DNA from: JAGGSN01 sp965603725
GTDB taxonomy: Bacteria > Zixibacteria > MSB-5A5 > UBA10806 > 4484-95
Direction: 5' to 3'
Length of the DNA: 64,000 nucleotides
NCBI GenBank assembly: GCA_965603725.1
Contig: CBFDEC010000004.1
Span: 1-64,000 of the forward strand
The notes under the pieces are model-generated. The model saw only the letters and a list, made by a program, of their open reading frames with translations. It had not been told where the DNA came from and made no database searches. A program made the translations under genes and the position numbers. The stretch's first letter is position 1. Each line of letters starts with the position of its first letter. This document shows, in pieces, positions 1 through 9,000 of the stretch.

Positions 1-15
1 ACAGAAATACAATTA

Positions 16-111
16 ACATTTTAAAGTAATTTAAAGGAGGCTTATGGCAGGAAAAAGCTTTGAAGTAGAAGTACATTTTAAAGTAATTTAAAGGAGGCTT
101 ATAGCAGGAAA
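16..111 (+). repeat. Tandem 57-bp duplication carrying a strong ribosome-binding site
   Basis: About 39 bp beginning at 16 recur almost unchanged beginning at 73 (period 57). Each copy holds an AAAGGAGG-type ribosome-binding site. In copy 1 it precedes an ATG at 44; in copy 2 the ATG has become ATA. From 44 a 15-codon reading frame runs through the second copy to a TAA at 89-91. The chemoreceptor start at 170 has a weaker, similar leader (GAAAGGAAGAG). This may be a duplicated 5' leader or the relic of a lost gene start. Function is unknown. Confidence 0.6.
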
Positions 112-169
112 GCATAGAAGTACAATACCAACTTTACAAAATCATTTAACAAATTGAAAGGAAGAGATT

Positions 170-2158
170 ATGAGTTGGAGAAACTTGAAAATCGGGAAAA
201 AACTGTATATCGGCTTTGCTCTGGTACTTGTCCTTACTGTGGCTACAGGTTTGATAGGTTATAATGGTTTGACTACAGTCGGTAAAAATGTGGAACTTGC
301 CGATGACGCCAACCGTTTGATCAAATTTGCCAAGGACTGCCGACAGCAGGAGAAAAACTTCATAATGCGCGAGGACCAGAAGTACGTCGACCAGCTTCAT
401 AAGACTGTGGCAGATATGTACCAGCAAATTGACGAAACCAATGCTAAGTTCGATGATACCGCCGACAAAGACGCTATCATGCATGTGAAGAAAGATGTGC
501 AGGGTTATGAAACTGCTTTCGACGGATGGGTAGGACTGTATGCGGATGGAGAAAAGGCGCTGGAGGAAATGGAAACAGCGGCCCGCGATGCCATGACACA
601 ATGCGAAGACTTAAGAGTCGGCCAAAAAGAACAGATGAATAAAGAGTTTGCTGACAAAGTTGAACATGGAAAATTAAATGAAAGAATTGGGAAAGCCGAC
701 GATGCCAATCGGTTGGTCAAATATGTCCTTGAATGCCGCCGGGCTGAGAAAAACTATGTAATTAGAAAAGATGAGAAGTACGCCGATCAAGTAAGGGAAG
801 TATCCGACCAAATGATAGACCAGGCGGTTCTTACCGCAACCACGATGAAGCAGAAAGTCAACCTGGATCAAATTGATGCAATTATTGCAGCCGTGCAAGA
901 CTACCAAAAGGCTTTCGGCAAATATGTTGATATTTATCATGAACAGTTGAAACTTGAAGATGAGATGGTTCAAAGCGCCCGTAAAGCTACTGCGGCTTGC
1001 GACGAGCTTCGCCAGGTCCAGAAAGAAAAAATGGACAACGCCCAGGCTTCGGCAATCACAATGGCAATCAGCTTCGTGATCGGCGCCATTATTATCGGCA
1101 TCCTTGTTGCCTTTATAATCACCCGCGGCATTGTTAAACCTATAGATAGTACAGTGGATATGATCAAAGACATTGCCCAGGGCGAAGGCGACCTGACCAA
1201 GAGGATCGAAATAGACCAGAAAGATGAGGTCGGCGACCTGGCCAGGTGGTTCAATACATTCATGGATAAACTGCATGATATAATCGCCACAGTGGCTGGA
1301 AACACCGAGCAGTTAGCCGGCGCCGGTAATGAGATTTCATCAGCCTCGGAAGAATTGTCAGCCGGAGTCAAGGAACAAACCAACCAGACGGCCCAGGTAT
1401 CAACCGCTGTAGAGGAAATGACAGCCACTATTATAGAATCCACAAAGAATATCGCCGAAGCTAACGATAAAGCCAAGAATGCCGGTGACAAATCTCAAGA
1501 GGGCAGCAAAATGGCTGACGAAGCTTCCCGGGGTATGGATGAAATCGTTGAATCCTCAAATGTAACCTCTAAAAACATTGAGGGATTATCCGAAAAAGCC
1601 ACAGCCATCGGTGAGATTATCAGCGTTATCGACGACATCGCCGATCAGACTAACCTACTGGCATTAAACGCCGCTATTGAGGCAGCCCGTGCCGGTGAAC
1701 AGGGTCGGGGCTTTGCCGTGGTCGCCGATGAAGTCAGGAAGCTGGCCGAGCGTACCACCAAGGCCACCAAGGAAGTTGCCGACAACATCAAGGGTATCCA
1801 GGCTGATGTTACTACTGCCGCCGCTCAGGTGAATGATTCAAATGAAATTGTCAGTAAGGGCAAGGACGTAGTTCAGAAAACTAACGATTCATTGAATGAG
1901 ATCTACACGGCTATCGAATCCGTCCAGGAGATGATGAGGCAGGTCGCCACCGCCTCCGAGGAGCAGTCGACTGCCGCCGAACAGATCTCGAAAAACGTCG
2001 AAAGCGTCGACCGCATCACCAAAGAAACCGCCACCGGAGCCGAGCAATCAGCCACCGCCGCCGAACAGCTTAACCGTCAGGCAGAAGAACTCAGAAACCT
2101 CGTTGGCGGGTTCAAACTGCGCAAAGACGCCCAGAGCAACGTTAAAGCGGGGGTGTAA
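170..2158 (+). CDS. Methyl-accepting chemotaxis protein with helical bimodular sensor
   Basis: A transmembrane chemoreceptor that senses a ligand in the periplasm and controls CheA through CheW. Residues about 13-35 are the first membrane segment and about 295-317 the second. Between them two similar helical modules (DDANRLIKFAKDC near 45 and DDANRLVKYVLEC near 177) each continue with an EKNF/Y-I-R-D/E-K-Y pattern, which is typical of the HBM sensor known from McpS. HAMP follows (about 318-372), then the cytoplasmic helical hairpin with the conserved tip (QTNLLALNAAIEAARAGEQG, about 490-510). There is no C-terminal CheR-docking pentapeptide; the protein ends VKAGV. The ATG has GAAAGGAAGAG upstream. 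cheW follows after 2 bp. The ligand cannot be inferred. Confidence 0.93.
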   Translation: MSWRNLKIGKKLYIGFALVLVLTVATGLIGYNGLTTVGKNVELADDANRLIKFAKDCRQQEKNFIMREDQKYVDQLHKTVADMYQQIDETNAKFDDTADKDAIMHVKKDVQGYETAFDGWVGLYADGEKALEEMETAARDAMTQCEDLRVGQKEQMNKEFADKVEHGKLNERIGKADDANRLVKYVLECRRAEKNYVIRKDEKYADQVREVSDQMIDQAVLTATTMKQKVNLDQIDAIIAAVQDYQKAFGKYVDIYHEQLKLEDEMVQSARKATAACDELRQVQKEKMDNAQASAITMAISFVIGAIIIGILVAFIITRGIVKPIDSTVDMIKDIAQGEGDLTKRIEIDQKDEVGDLARWFNTFMDKLHDIIATVAGNTEQLAGAGNEISSASEELSAGVKEQTNQTAQVSTAVEEMTATIIESTKNIAEANDKAKNAGDKSQEGSKMADEASRGMDEIVESSNVTSKNIEGLSEKATAIGEIISVIDDIADQTNLLALNAAIEAARAGEQGRGFAVVADEVRKLAERTTKATKEVADNIKGIQADVTTAAAQVNDSNEIVSKGKDVVQKTNDSLNEIYTAIESVQEMMRQVATASEEQSTAAEQISKNVESVDRITKETATGAEQSATAAEQLNRQAEELRNLVGGFKLRKDAQSNVKAGV

Positions 2159-2160
2159 TT

Positions 2161-2652
2161 ATGGCTGAAGAACTCAACGTCAAACAGGGACAGTCTGACG
2201 ATATCGAACAGATGGTGGTCTTCAACCTCGGCCAGGAGGAGTTCGGGGTCAATATCCTGAAAGTCCAGGAGATCAACCGGATGGTCGAGATTACCCAGGT
2301 GCCTCAGTCTGAACATTATGTTGAAGGGATAATCAACCTTCGCGGCAAGGTGATACCGATAATCGATCTGCGCAAGAAATTCGGCATGCCTGAGAAAGAG
2401 TATGACAACCAAACGCGAATTGGCGTGGTCGATGTTGCCGGTGAGGTTGTCGGGCTGGTTGTTGATGGTGTTTCGGAGGTGCTGCGAGTGTCTACGAGTC
2501 TGTTAGAAGACGCTCCTACACTGATCGCCGGCAAAAGCAGTTCTTATGCCAGCGGTGATTATATAAAGTCAGTAGTTAAACTCGAAGACAGGCTGCTGAT
2601 CTATCTCGACCTGGAAAAAATCGTGTCAACGAGCACTCTACCGGCTACTTAA
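2161..2652 (+). CDS. cheW: Chemotaxis coupling protein CheW
   Basis: A 163-residue CheW-like protein that links chemoreceptor tips to the kinase CheA. The single CheW fold spans about residues 17-155. Recognisable blocks are LGQEEFGVNILKVQEI, VEGIINLRGKVIPIIDLRKKFG and VVDGVSEVLRV. It lies 2 bp after the chemoreceptor gene and is followed by a strong terminator, so the two form a small transcription unit. No cheA, cheB, cheR or cheY is adjacent, so this looks like a receptor-dedicated coupler feeding an array encoded elsewhere (inference). Confidence 0.95.
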   Translation: MAEELNVKQGQSDDIEQMVVFNLGQEEFGVNILKVQEINRMVEITQVPQSEHYVEGIINLRGKVIPIIDLRKKFGMPEKEYDNQTRIGVVDVAGEVVGLVVDGVSEVLRVSTSLLEDAPTLIAGKSSSYASGDYIKSVVKLEDRLLIYLDLEKIVSTSTLPAT

Positions 2653-2694
2653 TTTAAAAATCTTGGTTGTCTCTTGCCATGATAATCTTCTTAG

Positions 2695-2728
2695 GCCCGC
2701 AAGGAAAATGACTCCTTGCGGGCTTTTT
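2695..2728 (+). terminator. Rho-independent terminator after cheW
   Basis: An 11-bp perfect stem (2695-2705 with 2713-2723, GCCCGCAAGGA arm), a 7-nt loop and a T run at 2724-2728. It closes the chemoreceptor-cheW unit and lies between cheW and the opposite-strand protease gene. Confidence 0.92.
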
Positions 2729-2755
2729 AAAAAGCCATGCATAAACTCGAATTAT

Positions 2756-3499
2756 CTATACTACAAATGCCGCCAGAATATCCTGTAGGGCATGAGCAAT
2801 CATACAGGGTACGAGAGAACCCCGGGCCAAAAAGAGCAAACAGAACATGATGCCATAAAGGCTTATTAAGGCTACTCCAGCCATCCCCTGGTAAAGGTGC
2901 CCCAGGCCGAAACTTATTGATCCCAGTATGACCCCTGGCCAGACTGTACCGGTTAGTTTTGACATCCTGCTGATTACATAACCGCGGAAACATATCTCCT
3001 CGGCAATTCCGGCACATACAGAAAGAATTATCCAGAACACTTTTTCAGCCGTTGAACGGGGAAGAAGGTAGGATATGTCTTCAGCCTGGAAAAAACCGTA
3101 GTAGTTTATGATATTAGATATTATGTTTAAAATGATTATCGCTACAAACAAAAAAATCACTCCTATTGCAATGTTTAACAGACAGAAATCATCATGTTTG
3201 ATTCCCAGGCTGGCCAGGCTTTTAGACAGGCTCCAGCAATTGTCAGTATGGTTAACCGGAGTCCTGAGAATTACCCATAAAATGCCCAGCAGTATTATCA
3301 TCTGGACAAGAAGAGCCGGCGTGTAAACCTGCAGAATCCGGGATAGAATGATTTTTTCCGATGGCGGATTAGCATAATATAATAATGTTGAGATTAACGG
3401 GTAGCCAAATAAAATAGCCGCCAGTACTATTTTCTGAGCTATCGGCAGTTTATCTTTTTCAGAATTATTTTCCTGTATATAATTGCTGTTGTCTTTCAT
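2756..3499 (-). CDS. CPBP family intramembrane glutamic endopeptidase
   Basis: A 247-residue polytopic membrane protein of the CPBP (CAAX protease and bacteriocin-processing) family, intramembrane proteases that cleave membrane-anchored substrates or serve in bacteriocin immunity. The three family motifs are present: EExxxR (E167, E168, R172), FxxxH (F197-H201) and HxxxD (H236-D240). Hydrophobic stretches lie near residues 21-42, 60-79, 107-131, 153-165 and 184-226. The gene stands alone on the minus strand, divergent from the radical SAM gene, with no partner that reveals a substrate. Confidence 0.85.
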   Translation of the reverse strand: MKDNSNYIQENNSEKDKLPIAQKIVLAAILFGYPLISTLLYYANPPSEKIILSRILQVYTPALLVQMIILLGILWVILRTPVNHTDNCWSLSKSLASLGIKHDDFCLLNIAIGVIFLFVAIIILNIISNIINYYGFFQAEDISYLLPRSTAEKVFWIILSVCAGIAEEICFRGYVISRMSKLTGTVWPGVILGSISFGLGHLYQGMAGVALISLYGIMFCLLFLARGSLVPCMIAHALQDILAAFVV

Positions 3500-3650
3500 A
3501 GTAATTTATATTAATATATTTGTTAGAGTATTTAAAAGGAGTTTTTTACGTTTTAACGGTTATTGCCGGGTGCAAACATGCATTTGGGACATTGACGGCT
3601 TACGTTTAAGCGGATTACACCTGGTTAGACCGGAACGCAAAGAGTTTTTT

Positions 3651-4427
3651 ATGGTGTTGCCAGTCAAAGATACTATTATTTATGGTCCGGTTAATTCGCG
3701 AAGACTGGGCAAGTCGCTGGGGATTAACCTCTTGCCGCACCGCAAAAAATATTGTGATTTTGATTGTTTGTATTGCCATTATGGCCGGACTCGGTATCAC
3801 CGGTTGAAGCCGTTGGAGAGTGATATTTTTCCGGGGGTTGAAACTGTATTGCAGAAGGTAGAAGAAGCGCTTAAATCTGAAATTGAGTTCAACTACCTGA
3901 CTTTTTCCGGCAACGGCGAGCCGACATTGCATCCGGAATTCAAAAAGCTGGCTTATGAGTGTCACCGTCTGGCAAGACAAATCAGACCCCGGGTCAAAGT
4001 TACATTGTTATCGAACTCTTCAACCTGCACATCCGGAAAAGTAATAGAGGCGACTGAATATATAGATTTGCCAATCATGAAGCTGGATGCAGGCAATGCC
4101 GAACTGTTTGGCAAAATAAACAAGCCGGCCGCTGGCATCGATTTTGATGAGATCGTGGAAGGTTTATCATGCCTGAAAGATATAACTATTCAAACTTTGT
4201 TTTTAGCCGGCGATCCCGATAATTCAACGATAGACGCTGTTAACGATTGGTATTCATGCCTTTATAGAATTAAGCCTGTCGATGTTCAGATTTATACGTT
4301 GGATAGACCATTTGCCGGGATGGCTGAAAACGGCCGGGTTAATATTGATAAGGTCAACAACAACAGGATGGAAGAGATTGCTAAAATCGGCAGGCTGCAG
4401 TATGGTCTTAATATAAGCCGGTATTAA
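3651..4427 (+). CDS. Radical SAM protein (COG0731-like Fe-S oxidoreductase)
   Basis: A 258-residue radical SAM enzyme. The cluster-binding motif CxxxCxxC is at C35, C39 and C42. The opening YGPVNSRRLGKSLGINLLP and the later TFSGNGEPTLHPEF block are typical of the COG0731 group, which is related to the Tyw1 tRNA-modifying enzymes but has no firmly assigned reaction in most bacteria. The frame stays open back to 3483, but the ATG at 3651 is preferred because family homology begins there and the longer form would overlap the divergent protease gene. The ribosome-binding site is weak (AAAGAG). No operon partner is visible. Confidence 0.8.
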   Translation: MVLPVKDTIIYGPVNSRRLGKSLGINLLPHRKKYCDFDCLYCHYGRTRYHRLKPLESDIFPGVETVLQKVEEALKSEIEFNYLTFSGNGEPTLHPEFKKLAYECHRLARQIRPRVKVTLLSNSSTCTSGKVIEATEYIDLPIMKLDAGNAELFGKINKPAAGIDFDEIVEGLSCLKDITIQTLFLAGDPDNSTIDAVNDWYSCLYRIKPVDVQIYTLDRPFAGMAENGRVNIDKVNNNRMEEIAKIGRLQYGLNISRY

Positions 4428-4502
4428 CTGTGTTTCTCACCGTGAATCTATCCAGCGCTTCAGGAACCGTTGAGGGCAACCTTGAAAGAAATACGGGGAT
4501 AT

Positions 4503-4537
4503 AAAAAATCGCCAGCTTGGTTGTCTGACGATTTTAA
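4503..4537. terminator. Possible bidirectional terminator between convergent genes
   Basis: An inverted repeat AAAATCG (4505-4511) and CGATTTT (4529-4535), extended inside by CAG/CTG after one mismatch, has an A run on its left and Ts on its right. It sits between the 3' ends of the radical SAM gene (+) and the PEGA/TPR gene (-), where a shared terminator is expected. Confidence 0.5.
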
Positions 4538-4562
4538 TTAGATTATTTTTAATATGTCAAAA

Positions 4563-6845
4563 TCACTTGCCAAGTATCGCCTTAATTTTCTGCATTTCAG
4601 GGTCTGAATCGAATTTATTTTTTGTCGGTATATCGGCGTTCTTTTCGAATTTCTCATAACTCTTTTTCATATTTTTTTTATCGCCCATTTTGAGATAAAT
4701 CCGAGACATATAGGCATACGGTTTAGCGTCGGCAAAATTAAGTTTTTGAACCTCATGGTAAGCCTCAAGAGCGGCCGGGTAGTTTTGAGATTTATAATAT
4801 GCCTCGCCGAGCTTATAGTAGGCGTTTAAGTGACGTCTGTCTATTTTTATAACCTGGCTGAAATCCTGGGCAGCCCTGTAATATTCTCCCTGGTCATTGT
4901 AGATTAAACCCCGGTTGTATCTGGCCGTCAGGTGGTTTGGGTTCAACTGGATAATGCCATTTAAGGCCTCTAATTTTAATATGTCATCGTTCTGAGCGTT
5001 CGCCGCTTTCACTGCTTTCATATAATTCGACATGGCTTGCTCAGATTTATCAATAGCCTCATAGCATCGCGCCCGTCCTATTAAAGCCTCGAGGTTGTTG
5101 TCATCACCGGATAGAATTTTATCATAATAGATTATAGCTTCATTATAATTGCCGTTTTTTTCATGTTTTGCGGCAAGGTCATGATCGCTTTTCTTTTGCT
5201 GTTTGGCAGAAGTTTTAGGCTTTTTTAATTTAAACGTGTACGATTTTGTTTTATCAAAAGGAATATCAACATTGTAATTATAGTCTTTATAGCCATTATG
5301 CTTGACCATAACCTTATGTTTACCGGTGGGTATTTTAAAGGTCTGAGAGCCTTTACCAATGTATTTTCCATCTAAATATACCTTCGAATTATCTGAGGGC
5401 ACGAGTTGTAATTTAAGAAAGCCATATTGTGTTTCTTGCTCGGCGGCAATTTTTTCAGTTTTAATAACATCCAGATCCGGCAGTTGTTCAATTGAATATT
5501 TATCTGCAGGAAGTGAGAAGCTAAGAGCGCTGGTCTTCTCCTCAACCACTGGCATTCTTTCTGATAATATCGCCATACCTTCATCTAAAACCTCGATTGT
5601 GTATAGGCCCGGTGGGACCTGATCAAATACAAAGAATCCGGCGATGTTGGTTTTTGTCGTTTCATCAAGCTCCTTAATAGTTACATAAGCGTCGGCAACC
5701 GGTTTGCCGTCAACCGGATTTTTCAAAATGCCCACAATCTGGCCGTTGCCGGTTGCTCCCGGATTGAAAATAAATGAGGCCAGCATTACTAAAATTATGA
5801 CAGCGGCGCCGATCCCGCCTAAAAGAATCCATCTATTAAACTGTTTTTCTTTTAATTCAAAAATCCTGTCTCCAATTGAGATTTCCTCACCGGCTGTCGG
5901 TCTGAAGCCTCCGGGAAATGTTATGCGATTGCCTGAAACGATTGCGATTCTTCGAGGTTTTATCAGTGATGATATTTTCACAGGTTCCGATGGTGGGGGA
6001 AGATATATTTTTGTTTCATCGCTGGGAGCGCCCGAATCCATTTTAGGAGGAGGCGCTTTTGACAGAGTTCCAACAGCAGATTTTGAATATTCTTTGGCGA
6101 ATTTCTGTACGGGTTTATCGACGGATGGCGCGTTTTTAATCTGCGGATTTATGATAATTTTTTGTGTAACGCTTTTTTCTTCGCTTGAATCCATCTTTAA
6201 TTCATCTTTTGACAATTGCCGGGGTTCGCTTTCAAAAGAATTCTCTGCTTCCAGCTCTGGCTGCGATACGTCTGATATTTCCTGAATTTCGGATCTGTTT
6301 ACCAGGGCAATTTCAGGACCCTCTTCAGTATTCTCCATTGTAATGTGCAGCTCATCATCACGGTACAACGTCAGATCATTTTCAATTTCAAGCGTATCAG
6401 AATCGATTTTATCAGTATCCGAATCGTTCCTAAACCCTTCATCTTCTGCCGGCGAATCGGCAGGTTGAGCGTCGGCCATTATCAAACCAGGGACAGATGA
6501 ATCATCAAAACTTACTTCCTTTATTTCAAATAAATCGTCGTCCTCAGATGCGTCCATTTCTGTTTTTGAAATTTCATTCTCATCGCAATCCGGATTTACC
6601 TGATTGTCCTCATTATTATTCACATGGTCTTGTGAATTTGATATTTGAGATATTTTTTCAATTGATTCCTCATTTGAAGAAGTCAATTTTGCAGTGGTGT
6701 CAGAAAGGTCTGGAGAATGATCATGACTCTTTGATTTGATAGAATGGTTATGGGATTTATCAGGATGAAGAGGCGCCTGGCATGCCCGGCAGTAGTCTGA
6801 TTCAGCAGGGTGATTTTCAACTCCGCATTTTTTGCATTTAACCAA
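4563..6845 (-). CDS. Zinc-ribbon, PEGA and TPR membrane protein
   Basis: A 760-residue mosaic of unknown role. The N-terminus is a zinc ribbon (C4, C7, C19, C22), followed by a long acidic, low-complexity region to about residue 290. One membrane segment lies near 338-360. After it come a carboxypeptidase-regulatory-like beta domain (about 366-435), a PEGA domain (about 475-540, with VYLDGKYIGKG) and TPR repeats (about 550-745, with NPNHLTARYNRGLIYNDQG). These modules bind other proteins or the cell surface, so a scaffold or envelope-assembly role is plausible. The start is TTG at 6845 with AAAGGGAG upstream. It is monocistronic. Confidence 0.7.
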   Translation of the reverse strand: MVKCKKCGVENHPAESDYCRACQAPLHPDKSHNHSIKSKSHDHSPDLSDTTAKLTSSNEESIEKISQISNSQDHVNNNEDNQVNPDCDENEISKTEMDASEDDDLFEIKEVSFDDSSVPGLIMADAQPADSPAEDEGFRNDSDTDKIDSDTLEIENDLTLYRDDELHITMENTEEGPEIALVNRSEIQEISDVSQPELEAENSFESEPRQLSKDELKMDSSEEKSVTQKIIINPQIKNAPSVDKPVQKFAKEYSKSAVGTLSKAPPPKMDSGAPSDETKIYLPPPSEPVKISSLIKPRRIAIVSGNRITFPGGFRPTAGEEISIGDRIFELKEKQFNRWILLGGIGAAVIILVMLASFIFNPGATGNGQIVGILKNPVDGKPVADAYVTIKELDETTKTNIAGFFVFDQVPPGLYTIEVLDEGMAILSERMPVVEEKTSALSFSLPADKYSIEQLPDLDVIKTEKIAAEQETQYGFLKLQLVPSDNSKVYLDGKYIGKGSQTFKIPTGKHKVMVKHNGYKDYNYNVDIPFDKTKSYTFKLKKPKTSAKQQKKSDHDLAAKHEKNGNYNEAIIYYDKILSGDDNNLEALIGRARCYEAIDKSEQAMSNYMKAVKAANAQNDDILKLEALNGIIQLNPNHLTARYNRGLIYNDQGEYYRAAQDFSQVIKIDRRHLNAYYKLGEAYYKSQNYPAALEAYHEVQKLNFADAKPYAYMSRIYLKMGDKKNMKKSYEKFEKNADIPTKNKFDSDPEMQKIKAILGK

Positions 6846-7031
6846 AACAACTCCCTTTTAGAATTTGTTTGAAGGGTTATTCTTTGATATTATCGTCAGG
6901 TTTTTAACGCTCTTTATTTATAGAGGCAATTAATTCGATAAAGGATAATGGATTATAATTTGGAAATATTCAGGAAATAATTATGAGGATATTTTTTTTA
7001 TATGAATTAATTTTTGAAGTTAAACTTATAC

Positions 7032-7059
7032 TTGACAATATTTTAAATTGTTATATTAT
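7032..7059 (+). promoter_or_regulatory. Candidate sigma-70 type promoter for the Ntn-hydrolase gene
   Basis: A perfect TTGACA (7032-7037), a 16-bp spacer and TATTAT (7054-7059). Transcription would start near 7066, leaving a leader of only about 13 nt that just contains the AAGGA ribosome-binding site at 7067-7071. Confidence 0.5.
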
Positions 7060-7078
7060 AAAATTAAGGAATATTTCG

Positions 7079-8674
7079 ATGCGATATTTATTAGTATTCA
7101 TCATGGCTTTCATCCTGTTGATTTTTCAGGACATAGCTGTATTTAGCAGGCCTGAAACTCCAACAGAAATCCCTGCTGATGAGAACTCATGTGGAGATAA
7201 TGAGTGCACTATACTGGTGATAAGTGGAAGCGCTACTGTTGACGGTCGGCCGATTATCTGGAAAAATCGTGATGTAACGAGAGCCGACCAAAAATACCTA
7301 TTTATACCCAGGAAATATACGCTAACAGACACCACATTTGCATTCAATGGCAATTTTTATGCTGATGATTCCAGCCGTTGTTATATGGGGGTAAATGAAA
7401 AGGGTTTTGCTATAATAAACTCCAATTGTTATAACCTTTCTGATGTTTTAAAAGATGGCATTGATGACGGCGATTTAATGCGCTTAGCTTTAGAACGGTG
7501 TGAGGATGTTGAGGACTGGGAAACGCTTCTGAATCAAACAAATTTAATCGGCAGGAGGGATGCCTGGATTTTCGGCGTGATGGACGCCTCGGGAGCGGCA
7601 AAGCTGTATGAATGCAGCAACTTTTATTATTACAGTTATGATGCTAATGATCCTGAGGACGCCCCTGATGGGATTTTAATCAGGACAGTTTTTGCATTAG
7701 CCGGCTGGGATACATCGCGGGGAGCCGAACGACATAAACGCGCAAAAGAACTTATCGAACAACGCGACGAGTTTTGCCTTATTGATGTTAAATATATTCT
7801 TCAAACCATAGCCCGGGATTTCTACTGCTCTTTGGGCGATCCCTACCCCCTTCCTTTTAACGGCCAAATTGATAATCTCCCGGTGGGATTTGTAGTTGTT
7901 GATGAAGCGACAATAAATCGCTGGAAGACGCGTTCTGGCTCTGTTATTCGCGGCATTCTTCCCGGTGAGGACCCCCGTCTAATGACCACCTTTGCCGTGT
8001 TGGGACAACCGGTCTTATCGATAGCTATTCCATTATGGGTCGCCTCTTATACCGTACCGGATTTCTTAAGCGAGGGAGAAAGCGCCCCATGGTTTGAGGT
8101 GATTGATGAGAGAATGGATAGTCTATACCCGGTTAAAGGAAATGCAATCTGGATGGATACGCACGTGCTATTGGATAATGATGGCTCAGGAGTATTTACA
8201 TATTCACTGGACTGCGAGGAATGGGGAATTAATCAAGCGAACCAATGGGTCGATGCATGGTTTGGCCAGCCGGTAGACTCCGTTTTTGTTGGAAATGTTC
8301 AGAATCAAATTACCCAGAATATCTGGTTTCAGTTTTTGCAGGGCAGGGATCAATTAACCGGCATTACCGGTTATGATAATAATAAACCGAAAAATTTTAT
8401 TCTCAGTAATTATCCAAACCCTTTTAATTCAAGTACTGCTATTAGATTCGGATCAAATAGCAGCCTGAATGTAAATTCTGTATCAGTTGATATCTATAAT
8501 ATTCTCGGAGAGAGAGTTGCCCGGCTGGGCGAAATTGAATTGACTGATGGCTGGGGCAGTGTCGACTGGGGCGGTCGCAACGATTCCGGATCGGATATAA
8601 CCGCCGGGGTATATTTTTACCGGGTAGAAGCCGGCGGTTTGTATTATACAGGAAAAATGATGTACTTAAAATAA
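7079..8674 (+). CDS. Secreted C45/Ntn-type hydrolase with C-terminal sorting-like domain
   Basis: A 531-residue secreted protein. Signal peptide about residues 1-23. The block from C43 (CTILVISGSATVDGRPIIW, then KNRD) resembles the N-terminal-nucleophile region of C45 acyltransferases and related amidohydrolases, in which the Cys becomes the nucleophile after self-cleavage; C43 as nucleophile is inference. The last ~90 residues (SNYPNPFNSSTAIRF, DIYNILGERVARL, GVYFYRVEAGG) form the FlgD-like/Por-secretion-type tail common in FCB bacteria, suggesting export to the cell surface or medium. ATG 7079 is preferred to upstream starts because it has AAGGA and begins the signal peptide. Confidence 0.72.
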   Translation: MRYLLVFIMAFILLIFQDIAVFSRPETPTEIPADENSCGDNECTILVISGSATVDGRPIIWKNRDVTRADQKYLFIPRKYTLTDTTFAFNGNFYADDSSRCYMGVNEKGFAIINSNCYNLSDVLKDGIDDGDLMRLALERCEDVEDWETLLNQTNLIGRRDAWIFGVMDASGAAKLYECSNFYYYSYDANDPEDAPDGILIRTVFALAGWDTSRGAERHKRAKELIEQRDEFCLIDVKYILQTIARDFYCSLGDPYPLPFNGQIDNLPVGFVVVDEATINRWKTRSGSVIRGILPGEDPRLMTTFAVLGQPVLSIAIPLWVASYTVPDFLSEGESAPWFEVIDERMDSLYPVKGNAIWMDTHVLLDNDGSGVFTYSLDCEEWGINQANQWVDAWFGQPVDSVFVGNVQNQITQNIWFQFLQGRDQLTGITGYDNNKPKNFILSNYPNPFNSSTAIRFGSNSSLNVNSVSVDIYNILGERVARLGEIELTDGWGSVDWGGRNDSGSDITAGVYFYRVEAGGLYYTGKMMYLK

Positions 8675-9000
8675 CGGCGGCTTAAGAAACCTGATATTGA
8701 TGACTTGTTTTGCTGTCTGAATCGAGATTCTCTTTCGTTTGCAAATGATTTCATATAATTTCATGTATACTTTGACGTTATAAGTATATATACATTACAC
8801 CTTTCTGTTTAATATAATTGGGTATGGGAACTACCCCATTGTTTCTCGTCTTATGCCTATAATTTAATTGAAGTTATATGAATATTAGCGGCTTGTGATT
8901 TGTGGCGGGATTTGTAACTTATTATGTGGTTTTTTCTTAGATTTTGAAGAAATTGCCGGGCTCATGGCATCAGAATTGCTTAACCAAATTGCGGGATATT
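8675..9000. other. Intergenic stretch without a recognised gene
   Basis: 326 bp between the hydrolase gene and the first pilin-like gene. AT-rich, with no convincing terminator. TTGACG occurs at 8772-8777 and TATAAT at 8813-8818 but they are not spaced as one promoter. A short overlapping reading frame at 8895-9128 has no support and is treated as a shadow. Confidence 0.6.

Noticed and set aside
44..60. GGCA...GC resembling a sigma-54 site in the first leader repeat
   Set aside because: GG and GC are 11 bp apart, one short of the strict spacing, and the sequence is part of a repeat with a ribosome-binding site.
4428..4562. A small RNA gene between the convergent genes
   Set aside because: The hairpin there is better explained as a shared terminator and no promoter is visible.
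5704..6285. A long plus-strand frame inside the PEGA/TPR gene
   Set aside because: It is the antisense shadow of the minus-strand gene, which has recognisable domains and a ribosome-binding site.
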